Shown: positions 8,473-15,743 of the stretch, in pieces
Layout of the letters: each line of letters begins with the position of its first letter
Position numbering within the stretch: position 1 is the stretch's first letter
NCBI GenBank assembly: GCA_024641545.1
Contig: JAHECW010000007.1
Location: 1-63,970 of the forward strand
Source: Acidobacteriota bacterium
GTDB lineage: Bacteria; Acidobacteriota; Thermoanaerobaculia; Thermoanaerobaculales; Sulfomarinibacteraceae
Length of the DNA stretch: 63,970 bases
Direction: 5' to 3'
Translations under genes and position numbers: made by a program
Notes under the pieces: generated by a model
What the model saw: only the letters and a program-made list of their open reading frames with translations
The model's database searches: none
What the model was told of the DNA's origin: nothing

Positions 8473-11261
8473 TCGCGCGACTCCGCCCGCTCGAGCACGG
8501 TCTCCACCGCGAGCCGAGCCAGCAGCCGCCGCTTCTTGCCGGTTGAGATCCGCAGGCGCTCGGCGACCCGATCGGCGAGCAGGAGCGTCGCCGACCGGGG
8601 ATGGGATTCGCCGAGTTCGAGGACCCGCAGCCACAAGGCGCCGCCGTCGTCCACCGCGACCAGACGGTGGCGCCGTCCGAACCCGGCCAGCGCACCGTCG
8701 AGAGTCGCAATCTCCCGGCCGAGCTCGGATGCGATGATCACCTTCCACGTCTCCCCCACCCCCGCCGCGGCGTCAGCCAGGCGTTCGGTCGCCGGGTGTT
8801 CGCGACCGCGGTCGAGGATCTCGCTCCACCGATCGAGGTCGATGGCCCCGAGAACCCCCGCCACGGCGCGGCCCTCGGGGCGGCTTCCGTCGATGACGGG
8901 CACGCCGGATTCAACCGCACGACGGGCCAGTGTAGATGAGCGGGCGCTGACCGCCAGCCGACGCTGGCGGGCGAGCGAGCGAGCTCGATCGAGGCTGAAC
9001 GGCGATCCGCCGAGCGTCGGCACAACTCCTCGCGAAAAGAGCGCCGGCACCTCGCGGTAGGCCTCGGGCCGCGCCAACGCTCCTCGGAGAATTCCGGCGA
9101 GATCCGGCACATCGGTCGATTGAATACGGTGCACGACCATTCGGCGGCGCGCGATGAGGATGACACCTGCGGTCGCCAGACCGAACGCCAGCGCCGCGGC
9201 GACCACGATCACGCTCGGAAAACCGGGAACCGGGCGCGGCCCCGCTCCTGTCGCATCGGGAGCCGCGACCCGGATTTCGGACCCGGCCTCGCCCTGGTCG
9301 GTCGGTGACGTGTTCGCCGACGAAACAGCCGGACCGCCCCGACTCGCATCGACCGCGCGCCACATCCCGCCTTCTCCGCGGTACTCCACCCACGCGTGCA
9401 GGCCGGGCAGCACGTTCCCACCGGCGCCGACAAAACCCACCGCCAACCGCGCCGGGACACCGGCCCGGGCGATGACGGCGGCCAGGAGCGCGTTCTGGAC
9501 ATCACAGTCGCCGGCGCCGACAGTCAGACACCGCTCGGCGAACGAGCGCCCCTCCCGAGCCGCGATCCGGTGGTTTTCGACGGTGCGCTCGGAGGTGTCG
9601 TAGACCACCCGCCGTCGGACCCAGTCGCGCGCCGAGATTGCCGCTTCGTCGGCGCCGAGGTCCCGCAGCCGCAGAGCAACAGCGTCCGCCGGCTCCGGGA
9701 GACGGGGCCACGAGCCGCCTGCGGCAGCCTGGATCTCGACGGCCGGTCCCGTGCGGTAGCGAACGGATCCGGCCGGATCCTCCACCACCAGGAGTGGACC
9801 GCCATCGGGCGCCGCCCACAACGCCGCCGAACCGCCCACCACCTTCAGGCTCGCCGGGTCGAGCAGATGACCGGTCGGCAGCGGCAAACGGACATCTCCG
9901 GAGACCCCATCGAGGTCGAGGGTGAACTCGAGGCACGACTCGCTGCATGCGGACCCGAAATAGGGTCTCGGCCCCGAGCTTGTCGGCCCCGGGATCACCC
10001 GACCATCGTCCGTCAATCCGATCACCCGGAAGACGGCCAACATCGGCGCTGCCCGGGCCGGTCGATAGCGGAGCGGCAGACCGACGGGGACGAGACCCAG
10101 GGACGCCACAGCCGGACCCCGATAGCGGTCGGCCGACCCTGCCTCGAGAATGGCGCCCGGGTTTGCCGTCAACCGGTCGGCGCCGCCCCGGCCGAGGCCC
10201 AGCATCCCGACTGCTCCGGTCGCCAGCGCTCCCGTCAGCCACGAGACACCGACCGCGAGGACCACGGCCAGCGCCAGTGCGATCCCGATCGCGCGCACCC
10301 AACCGGTCGAACACAGTTCGCGAAGACGCATGGTCGCTCGGCCGATCGGTCCCAGACCCGCCTCACGGTCGAGCTGACCGCGCACCAGTCGTCGGACAGC
10401 CCGCCGACCCGTGGCCACCAGCTGCCGCAGCTCGCGGTCGGTCCGAGCATCCCCGCGCGCCATGAGCACCTGGAGACGACGGCTGTCGAGGATCACCCGC
10501 GGCACCAGACCGTCCGGAGTGCTCGATCTTCTCCGGCGCCGCCGATCGGGGCCCGTCAGGAGCTCGTCCAGGGTCGCGGTCGTCCGGACTCTGAGGCCAT
10601 GGGCCAGGAGATCGACCTGGGGTCGATCCGCCAGCGCCACCGCGCCCCGAATGCCCGATCGGTAGAACCCGAGAGTCGGGGGCTCGAGCTCGATCTCCGC
10701 CGTCGCCGAGATCGAGTTCACCCTCACATCGAGGATTTCGTTGCTGGAATCTCGTCGCCGGAGATGGCGGGCATCGCGCTGAACCGCGTCCCACACCGCC
10801 CGCACCGGATCGACACCGCCAGCCTTACGTACGAGTTCGATCTCGGTGCCGGTTTCGAGTGAGGTCTTCGATCGCGCGATGGTCTCGAGATCGCCGCTCA
10901 GCCGGAGCTCCCAGCCCGCTTCGCCCGGCGGCGACGAACGCACGAAAATCTCGTCCGGGTCAAAGCGGAGCACCGCCCAGAAGCCGATTCCGAAACGCCC
11001 CGCCGCGTCGTCCTGATTCCGCTTCGATGAGGCATAGAGGGTGAAGAGGTACTTCTGGGCGTGCTCGAACCTCATCCCGCAGCCGTCATCGCGGCAGACG
11101 ATCCGATCGACGCCGTGAGCCCGTTCGACCGTGAAGTCGACTCTTCGGGCGCCGGCGTCGCGCGAGTTCTGCAGCAGTTCGCGAACGAAGACCCAGGCGT
11201 CGCCTCCATAGCGGCGCGCCTCGTGAAACGCCCGCCGACGGAATTCACCCGCAATCGCCAC
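8469..11261 (-). CDS. Membrane GHKL (Hsp90-like) ATPase fused to a transglutaminase-like domain
   Basis: 930 residues. An N-terminal Bergerat-fold ATPase has all nucleotide motifs: ELLQNSRDAGA (Glu28, Asn32, Asp35), DDGCGM (58-63) and GRFGIGFWAV (88-97). The transducer-like part follows, with LDSRRLQVLMARGDARTDRE, typical of Hsp90-like proteins. A membrane segment lies at about 320-350. Residues about 540-650 form a transglutaminase-like papain-fold domain with a complete triad: Cys586 (GAGDCDVQNALL), His622 (LHAWVEYR), Asp638 (WRAVDASRG). A second membrane segment (about 682-705) precedes a 220-residue cytoplasmic C-terminal region. The topology puts the transglutaminase domain outside the membrane and both ends inside. 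The start is GTG 11261-11259, with TACACT exactly six bases upstream and no ribosome site. Role unknown; a chaperone coupled to a protease or crosslinker is an inference. Confidence 0.75.
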   Translation of the reverse strand: MAIAGEFRRRAFHEARRYGGDAWVFVRELLQNSRDAGARRVDFTVERAHGVDRIVCRDDGCGMRFEHAQKYLFTLYASSKRNQDDAAGRFGIGFWAVLRFDPDEIFVRSSPPGEAGWELRLSGDLETIARSKTSLETGTEIELVRKAGGVDPVRAVWDAVQRDARHLRRRDSSNEILDVRVNSISATAEIELEPPTLGFYRSGIRGAVALADRPQVDLLAHGLRVRTTATLDELLTGPDRRRRRRSSTPDGLVPRVILDSRRLQVLMARGDARTDRELRQLVATGRRAVRRLVRGQLDREAGLGPIGRATMRLRELCSTGWVRAIGIALALAVVLAVGVSWLTGALATGAVGMLGLGRGGADRLTANPGAILEAGSADRYRGPAVASLGLVPVGLPLRYRPARAAPMLAVFRVIGLTDDGRVIPGPTSSGPRPYFGSACSESCLEFTLDLDGVSGDVRLPLPTGHLLDPASLKVVGGSAALWAAPDGGPLLVVEDPAGSVRYRTGPAVEIQAAAGGSWPRLPEPADAVALRLRDLGADEAAISARDWVRRRVVYDTSERTVENHRIAAREGRSFAERCLTVGAGDCDVQNALLAAVIARAGVPARLAVGFVGAGGNVLPGLHAWVEYRGEGGMWRAVDASRGGPAVSSANTSPTDQGEAGSEIRVAAPDATGAGPRPVPGFPSVIVVAAALAFGLATAGVILIARRRMVVHRIQSTDVPDLAGILRGALARPEAYREVPALFSRGVVPTLGGSPFSLDRARSLARQRRLAVSARSSTLARRAVESGVPVIDGSRPEGRAVAGVLGAIDLDRWSEILDRGREHPATERLADAAAGVGETWKVIIASELGREIATLDGALAGFGRRHRLVAVDDGGALWLRVLELGESHPRSATLLLADRVAERLRISTGKKRRLLARLAVETVLERAESRE

Positions 11262-11267
11262 CGATCC

Positions 11268-11273
11268 AGTGTA
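11268..11273 (-). promoter_or_regulatory. -10 hexamer TACACT, six bases before the GHKL gene GTG
   Basis: Minus-strand TACACT-ggatcg-GTG. Same layout as for the acyltransferase gene; transcription would begin at the start codon. No -35 consensus recognised. Confidence 0.45.
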
Positions 11274-11331
11274 GTGGTACCGGCTTCGGCTCGGACCTCA
11301 GCTGCGATGCGAGGCCGCGGATGAGGGGACC

Positions 11332-11535
11332 CTAATAGATCGGATCCGCCTCGAGCCAATACATGTTCGCGCCCGGTTCGAAGTTCTGGTTGGTTTCCTC
11401 ATTCCAGGAAGTGGTCTGCTGACCGCAGCTCGCACAGGCGTGCTCCTCACCCAACATGGTGGCGTCGGTGCGTTCCGAGGACCAGTCGGAGATGGAGCCG
11501 CAGTAAGTGCAACGAATCGGATCGGGTCTCTGCAT
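11332..11535 (-). CDS. Zinc-ribbon miniprotein, 67 residues
   Basis: Small soluble protein with two CxxC knuckles, Cys9/Cys12 (RCTYCGS) and Cys34/Cys37 (ACASCGQQ), spaced as in a zinc ribbon or rubredoxin-like fold. Start ATG at 11533-11535 has a GGAGGG ribosome site eight bases upstream; the longer open frame reaching 11643 has none. The C-terminal third (TSWNEETNQNFEPGANMYWLEADPIY) is acidic and aromatic. No family name can be given. It is oriented with the GHKL gene, but about 70 bases separate them and the latter has its own promoter-like element. A FadR-type palindrome lies 94 bases upstream of its start. Confidence 0.65.
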   Translation of the reverse strand: MQRPDPIRCTYCGSISDWSSERTDATMLGEEHACASCGQQTTSWNEETNQNFEPGANMYWLEADPIY

Positions 11536-11628
11536 GACGTCTACCCTCCACGAGTACAGGGGGGACGCTATCTCATATGAACAGATGGAGAAAAGGCCGG
11601 TTGCGGCAGAAGGTGCCGCACCGCGCCG

Positions 11629-11646
11629 TGAATGAGTATTCATTCA
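11629..11646. promoter_or_regulatory. FadR/TetR-type operator palindrome TGAATGA-N4-TCATTCA
   Basis: TGAATGAGTATTCATTCA matches the box TGAATGA-NTAN-TCATTCA known for the TetR-family fatty-acid regulator FadR of Bacillus, base for base in both arms. It lies 94 bases upstream of the zinc-ribbon gene. No TetR gene is present in the window, so the regulator would be encoded elsewhere. Confidence 0.45.
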
Positions 11647-11889
11647 TAACAAAGGTGTTAGGCATGAGACCTATCGCAATGGAGATCGCAGACAGCCGCA
11701 GATTGGCTCGTCGCAAATTCCACGTCCCGCCACACTAGCGATCACAAACACAGAGTCCGATTGCATCATCAGAAGACCCCATATTCCAGGGCTGGCGAAT
11801 ACTCTTTGACCTGCGCCCCAAAGACCTGATGACCCAACAACCCCTTCAGAACTCTCCCTGGAAGCCTGCGATGAACAAAATGACCTCAC

Positions 11890-11945
11890 CCCCCAGAAAT
11901 TCACGGGGAGGGAGCAAAGCGACCCTCCACGAGGATTTCTGGGGG
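11890..11945 (-). terminator. Long imperfect hairpin downstream of the NTT-like transporter
   Basis: Outer arms CCCCCAGAAAT (11890-11900) and ATTTCTGGGGG (11935-11945) pair perfectly; the inner arms add a further imperfect stem around a loop near 11912-11921. It begins 29 bases after the transporter stop codon and, read on the minus strand, is followed about 10 bases later by CATTTTGTTC. A transcription terminator or a stable 3' end is the simplest reading; the T tract is weak. Confidence 0.45.
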
Positions 11946-11973
11946 CGGGTGGGTGGGCCTGTAAGGCGAGCCG

Positions 11974-14900
11974 CTACAGCAGGGCTTCGTCGGAGTCGGG
12001 GTCCTTGGAGACGACCGTGCGGAAGAGAGCCTTGACGATGTCGATGTTGTTCGACAGGAGATCGAAGAAATCCTCGGCTTCGATGGTCACCAACCTGGTC
12101 TCGGTCTGGGCCACCGCGTGGCCCGACCGCGGCCGCCCGCTGAGAATGTCCGACACCCCGAAACGCCCGTTTGGTCCGACCACTGTTCCACCTTCACCAC
12201 CGCCGCCGAGGCGAACTCGTCCTTCGACAACGCAGTAGAGAGTGTCGGGCGCATCGCCCTTGGAGAAGACCTCTTCACCCTTGCCGAAGGTGTTCTCACT
12301 GGCGATGGCCGCCAACCGAAGAACCTGGTCGGCGTTGCAGTGGGCGAAGAGATCGACGCCCTGGAGAAAGACCATCATCTCGATATGTGCCATGGGTGTC
12401 ATCTGCGTCTCATCCCCCATCCCGATCAGCCCCTTGCCGGGGGGCACCTTTCCGGCCCTCGCCGTGACCCATCTGGCGGTTTCCCGGACCAGGGGATCTT
12501 CCGCCTTTTCGGCCATCCTCGCCACCAGGGCGTAGAGCGAGACAATTTCATCGCACCAAACCGTGTGCATCGCCGCCAAGACGATCCCCCGGCTCGCGGG
12601 GTCCCTTTTCGAATCGATCTGGATGAGACGATCGAGGGTCGCCTCGGGCGATTCCAAGAGGATGCCGAAGTGGAGCCGCGCTCGACGCAGCTTGTCCTCC
12701 GGCGGCGAGTCGTCGATGACCGAAAAGACATCACGCCGCAGGGTTCCGGACAGGCTGTTGTCGAGATACTCGAGGGCCCTCGCCCGGAGGTTGGGCTCCC
12801 GACTCATCAGGCTGCGGCGCGCGGCCCGGACATCTTCGGGTCGTTCAATCAGCTCGATCAGGCCGAAAATGTTGCTCACCAGACTCTGCATTCGCTGGGC
12901 GAGGAGTTGCTGAGGCAGGGTCGGCACCCGGTCGGACTTCCGCCACACCGCAAGGGGTCCCTCGAGTTGAGCGTGATGCAGGGACGAGATGGCCCACAGA
13001 TCGGCCAGGCAGCGAAGATAGCGCGTTGCTTCGGCATGAATCCGGGCGCGGATCGCACGACCCGTGAACCGTGTCCCACTGTGGCGGGTGCGCATGAAAC
13101 ACAGCGCTTCGACCATCTTCGATCGCAGCATCGTGTCGCCGGCGTCGAGGCTCGCTTCCAGCGCATCGGCGGCCGATTGGACGCCGAGGAGCGCGAGGGT
13201 CTTCGGCACGGCGCGACGCACCCAGATCTGTTCATCGTCCGAGTCCATGAAATGCCGCAACGGCAGGACCGCATCCTCTCCGATGGCGACCAGAGCCTCC
13301 CTCGCCTCGTGCTTGAGTCGGCGGTTGCCCATGAGCGACACCAGGGTTGGAACGTAGATCGGATTGGGTCCATAGCGGTCGAGACGCTTCTTGATCGAGT
13401 GGATCGCTTTCCGGACAACCGTCAGATCGGTGTCGTACAGGAGCTGCAGCAGGATCGACTCGGCGATCGGACCGGCTACCTGTCCCAGGGCGCGGGCCGC
13501 TTCGGCTCGCACCGCCGAATCGCGATCCACGACCATCTTCGCGAGAGCTTCGTTGGCACGACCGGCCGAGGTCGGGTCATCGGCGGCCAGGAGGCTCGCC
13601 ACCGCGGTCGCCCGCACCTCGGGATCCGGGTCGTCGAGCCGCTCGCGCATCAGACCGGATGACTTCTCCCCGCTGAGTCTGGCGAGGGTCTGCATCGCGC
13701 CGCTGCGAACCTCGGCATTCTCGTCGGTGATGGCGTTCTTGACCAGCTCGACGGCATCCACCCGACCGGTGTCGGCGAGAATCTTGAGGGTCTTCTTCCG
13801 CACTCTGCTGTCGGTGTGGTGGAGCAGCAGCGGCGAAACCAGAGAACCCTGGCCGTACGACGACAACAGCTCGAGACTGTGCAGCACCTGACGAGGGTCC
13901 GAGCTGCCCAACGCCTGGATCAGGGTGGTGATCGTCGTCAGATCGGTGGGATCGATCGAGGCATCTGGCTGGATGATCCCCGACTTGAGTCCGGTGCGGT
14001 ACTCGTGCACGTACTCCTTGCGGACCCGGACCGTCAGCAGCAGCCACGACACCAGCACCGCCGCCGTCAACCACGAGACATAGGCGGGCGGAAGCCAGGC
14101 AAACGTCACCGGGAGGATCATCAGCGCAGCCAACCCCTTGGCGAAACTCTGAACGAAAACATCGATGAACGCCTTGGCGCGGACCCGGAGGTTGGCGGGC
14201 ACCGGCAGGAAGAGCAGCTCGCGGGTCGCCTGGTCCACCGAGTGCCGCAGGCTCCCCTCGGAGATCATCAGGATCCAGACCAGCGGGTAGACCGCCGGCG
14301 ATCCCACCGCGAGCGCGATCACGACCGCGACCTGGGTCAGCCCCACGGTCCCCGGCAGGACCCGCATCGCGACCCCGACGCCGAGGGCGCGATGGATGCG
14401 CCGGGTGAAGACCAGCTGGAAGATGAATCCGACGACCCCCATGAGGATGAAGTACTGGCTGATGACCGAGGTCCGCGTGTCGAGCTGCTCGGCCTTCGCC
14501 ACCGTCTCGGTCGCCTTTTCGACAAACCAGTAGAACTGCCAGCCCACCAGCTGGCCGACCACGACGGTCGCCGCCAGGAGCCCCGTGATGAGCAGCAGCA
14601 GATGTGAACCGCGGATGATCTGAAGGCCGTCTCGGGCGTCCTCCACCCGCGCGCGTCGGGTCGCCATCGGAGGCGGCCGGGTGTTGGTCCGGGAGCGCTC
14701 GATCAGGACCACGAAGACCAGTATCACCAGCACCAGAAGGGCGCAGGCGAGGAGCGTTGCCCGGGTCCCGACGGCCCTGGTGACGCCCCAGGCGAGGAGG
14801 CCGCCCGGAATCGCACCGAGCAGCCCGCCCGCACCGATGAACGCGAAAAGCCGCCGGGCCTGGCGGGGATCGAAGACGTGGTTGGCGAAGGACCAGACCT

Positions 14901-15345
14901 GTGAGACCGCGATGGCGAACGCCATGCCGAGCCAGACATAGTAGAGGACGACCACCCACGATGCGTTCAAACCATAGAGAAGAAAGAAGATGAAGAACCC
15001 GGCCGAGTGGAGCGCCGTCAGCCCGACGATCAGCACCGAGAGCTTCACCTTCGCGGCCAGCCGCGAGTAGAGCAGCAGCACCGGGTACGAGACCAGGGCC
15101 ACCGCGAGGTAGACATAGGGCAGATTCTCGGCGCCGATGACGTTGATGAACGACGCCTGGCGCACCGATTTCCCGGCAAAATGAACCGTGGTCAGAACCA
15201 GGAAGTAGAAAAAGAAGAGCCAGGCGAGGCCCCCTTCGCCCGGCCGAATGCCGAAGGCCGAGCCGACGAAGAAACCACGCAGCCCACCCGGGTGTGGGCC
15301 GTTCAACGAGCTCACCTGATTCTCTGATTCTGTCGTTTGCACCAC
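11974..15345 (-). CDS. NTT (ATP/ADP translocase-like) transporter fused to HEAT repeats and a cyclic-nucleotide-binding domain
   Basis: 1123 residues. About 1-445 is a 12-helix transporter of the NTT/TlcA type (FVLTTVHFAGKSVRQASFI, VWSFANHVFDPRQARRLFAFIGAGG, ILMISEGSLRHSVDQATRELLFLPV). About 470-900 consists of HEAT-type alpha-helical repeats (VRKKTLKILADTGRVDAV, VRSGAMQTLARLSG, VRATAVASLLAADD, VRAEAARALGQVAG and others). About 1000-1105 is a cNMP-binding-like beta roll (FGKGEEVFSKGDAPDTLYCVVEGRVRLGG, then a Ser-Gly-Arg-Pro-Arg-rich stretch). NTT proteins exchange nucleotides in intracellular parasites, but free-living bacteria also carry them, some fused to HEAT repeats; the substrate here is unknown. 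Start is one of two adjacent GTG codons; TACCGT lies five bases upstream of the first and there is no ribosome site. Confidence 0.8.
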   Translation of the reverse strand: MVQTTESENQVSSLNGPHPGGLRGFFVGSAFGIRPGEGGLAWLFFFYFLVLTTVHFAGKSVRQASFINVIGAENLPYVYLAVALVSYPVLLLYSRLAAKVKLSVLIVGLTALHSAGFFIFFLLYGLNASWVVVLYYVWLGMAFAIAVSQVWSFANHVFDPRQARRLFAFIGAGGLLGAIPGGLLAWGVTRAVGTRATLLACALLVLVILVFVVLIERSRTNTRPPPMATRRARVEDARDGLQIIRGSHLLLLITGLLAATVVVGQLVGWQFYWFVEKATETVAKAEQLDTRTSVISQYFILMGVVGFIFQLVFTRRIHRALGVGVAMRVLPGTVGLTQVAVVIALAVGSPAVYPLVWILMISEGSLRHSVDQATRELLFLPVPANLRVRAKAFIDVFVQSFAKGLAALMILPVTFAWLPPAYVSWLTAAVLVSWLLLTVRVRKEYVHEYRTGLKSGIIQPDASIDPTDLTTITTLIQALGSSDPRQVLHSLELLSSYGQGSLVSPLLLHHTDSRVRKKTLKILADTGRVDAVELVKNAITDENAEVRSGAMQTLARLSGEKSSGLMRERLDDPDPEVRATAVASLLAADDPTSAGRANEALAKMVVDRDSAVRAEAARALGQVAGPIAESILLQLLYDTDLTVVRKAIHSIKKRLDRYGPNPIYVPTLVSLMGNRRLKHEAREALVAIGEDAVLPLRHFMDSDDEQIWVRRAVPKTLALLGVQSAADALEASLDAGDTMLRSKMVEALCFMRTRHSGTRFTGRAIRARIHAEATRYLRCLADLWAISSLHHAQLEGPLAVWRKSDRVPTLPQQLLAQRMQSLVSNIFGLIELIERPEDVRAARRSLMSREPNLRARALEYLDNSLSGTLRRDVFSVIDDSPPEDKLRRARLHFGILLESPEATLDRLIQIDSKRDPASRGIVLAAMHTVWCDEIVSLYALVARMAEKAEDPLVRETARWVTARAGKVPPGKGLIGMGDETQMTPMAHIEMMVFLQGVDLFAHCNADQVLRLAAIASENTFGKGEEVFSKGDAPDTLYCVVEGRVRLGGGGEGGTVVGPNGRFGVSDILSGRPRSGHAVAQTETRLVTIEAEDFFDLLSNNIDIVKALFRTVVSKDPDSDEALL

Positions 15346-15389
15346 GGCCTACGGTAGCGTGACTTGCGCGCTCGGGCAACGCATCTCGG

Positions 15390-15455
15390 CAGGGGCAGGG
15401 ACCGCGACAGCGGCAGGGGCAGCGACAGCGACAGCGGCGGGGGCAGGGGCAGGAG
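15390..15455. repeat. GGCAGC-type hexamer repeat, copy 2
   Basis: About eleven imperfect units of GGCAGG/GGCAGC/GACAGC. Directly joined to the left direct-repeat block. Confidence 0.7.
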
Positions 15456-15609
15456 CAGCGGCCACATCAACGACGACTCCTCCCGTGGACGCTCGCCGAA
15501 CGCTTCGCCTGCATCGATGCCTCTGAAGGTGGGCCCAGGCACACCCTACGTCGGACCGTCAGAGCATGAGGGCGACGTGGCCGCCGGGGGCGGCCCGGAA
15601 GGCCGGAGC
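15451..15609. repeat. Direct-repeat block, left copy flanking pepF
   Basis: Shares long, nearly identical segments with 17768-17926 in the same orientation: AGGAGCAGCGGCCACATCAA and onward to CTCCTCCCGTGGAC, then TGCATCGATGCC, then CTGAAGGTGGGCCCAGGC, CACCCTACGTCGGACC, and at the end GCCCGGAAGGCCGGAGC. The pepF gene lies exactly between the two copies. Confidence 0.7.
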
Positions 15610-15735
15610 CGACAAACGTGCCGTGCCCGCTCCGGCGCGCGATGGCGCCGAACCCCTACGGCATCCTGCGGGCGGGACGCCCGCACCACAATGGGCGGCC
15701 CGGAAGGCTGGAGCTGAAGGACCCCTTGCGCCGCC
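15590..15735. repeat. REP-like intergenic element, copy A
   Basis: Contains GCATCCTGCGGGCGGGACGC followed by CCGCACCACAATGGGCGGCC and CGGAAGGCTGGAGCTGAAGG. GCGGGCGGGACGCCCGC forms a strong stem. The same string recurs at 30560-30715. Minus-strand translations give the spurious peptide AFRAAHCGAGVPPAGCR, often seen in wrongly predicted proteins. Confidence 0.7.
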
Positions 15736-15743
15736 CGCGCGCT

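Larger units (their letters stand above)
11536..11973. other. 438-base spacer, lower GC, with an operator-like palindrome and a long hairpin
   Basis: No convincing gene. A 77-codon minus frame (11671-11904) has poor composition, no ribosome site and overlaps the hairpin at 11890-11945, so I leave it out. Base composition is visibly A/T-richer than the rest of the window. Two structures stand out and are listed separately. Confidence 0.5.
15346..15743. other. Repeat-filled spacer between the NTT gene and pepF
   Basis: 398 bases made almost wholly of three repeat types: a hexamer array (15390-15455), the left copy of a direct-repeat block (15451-15609) and a REP-like element (about 15590-15735). 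I see no gene. Confidence 0.6.

Noticed and set aside
6940-11261. Calling the GHKL/transglutaminase unit an anti-phage system
   Set aside because: No neighbouring defence genes, integrase or tRNA; the surroundings are ordinary chromosome, so only an unknown role is stated.
11671-11904. 77-codon minus-strand open frame in the spacer before the NTT gene terminus
   Set aside because: No ribosome site, odd composition and overlap with a hairpin.
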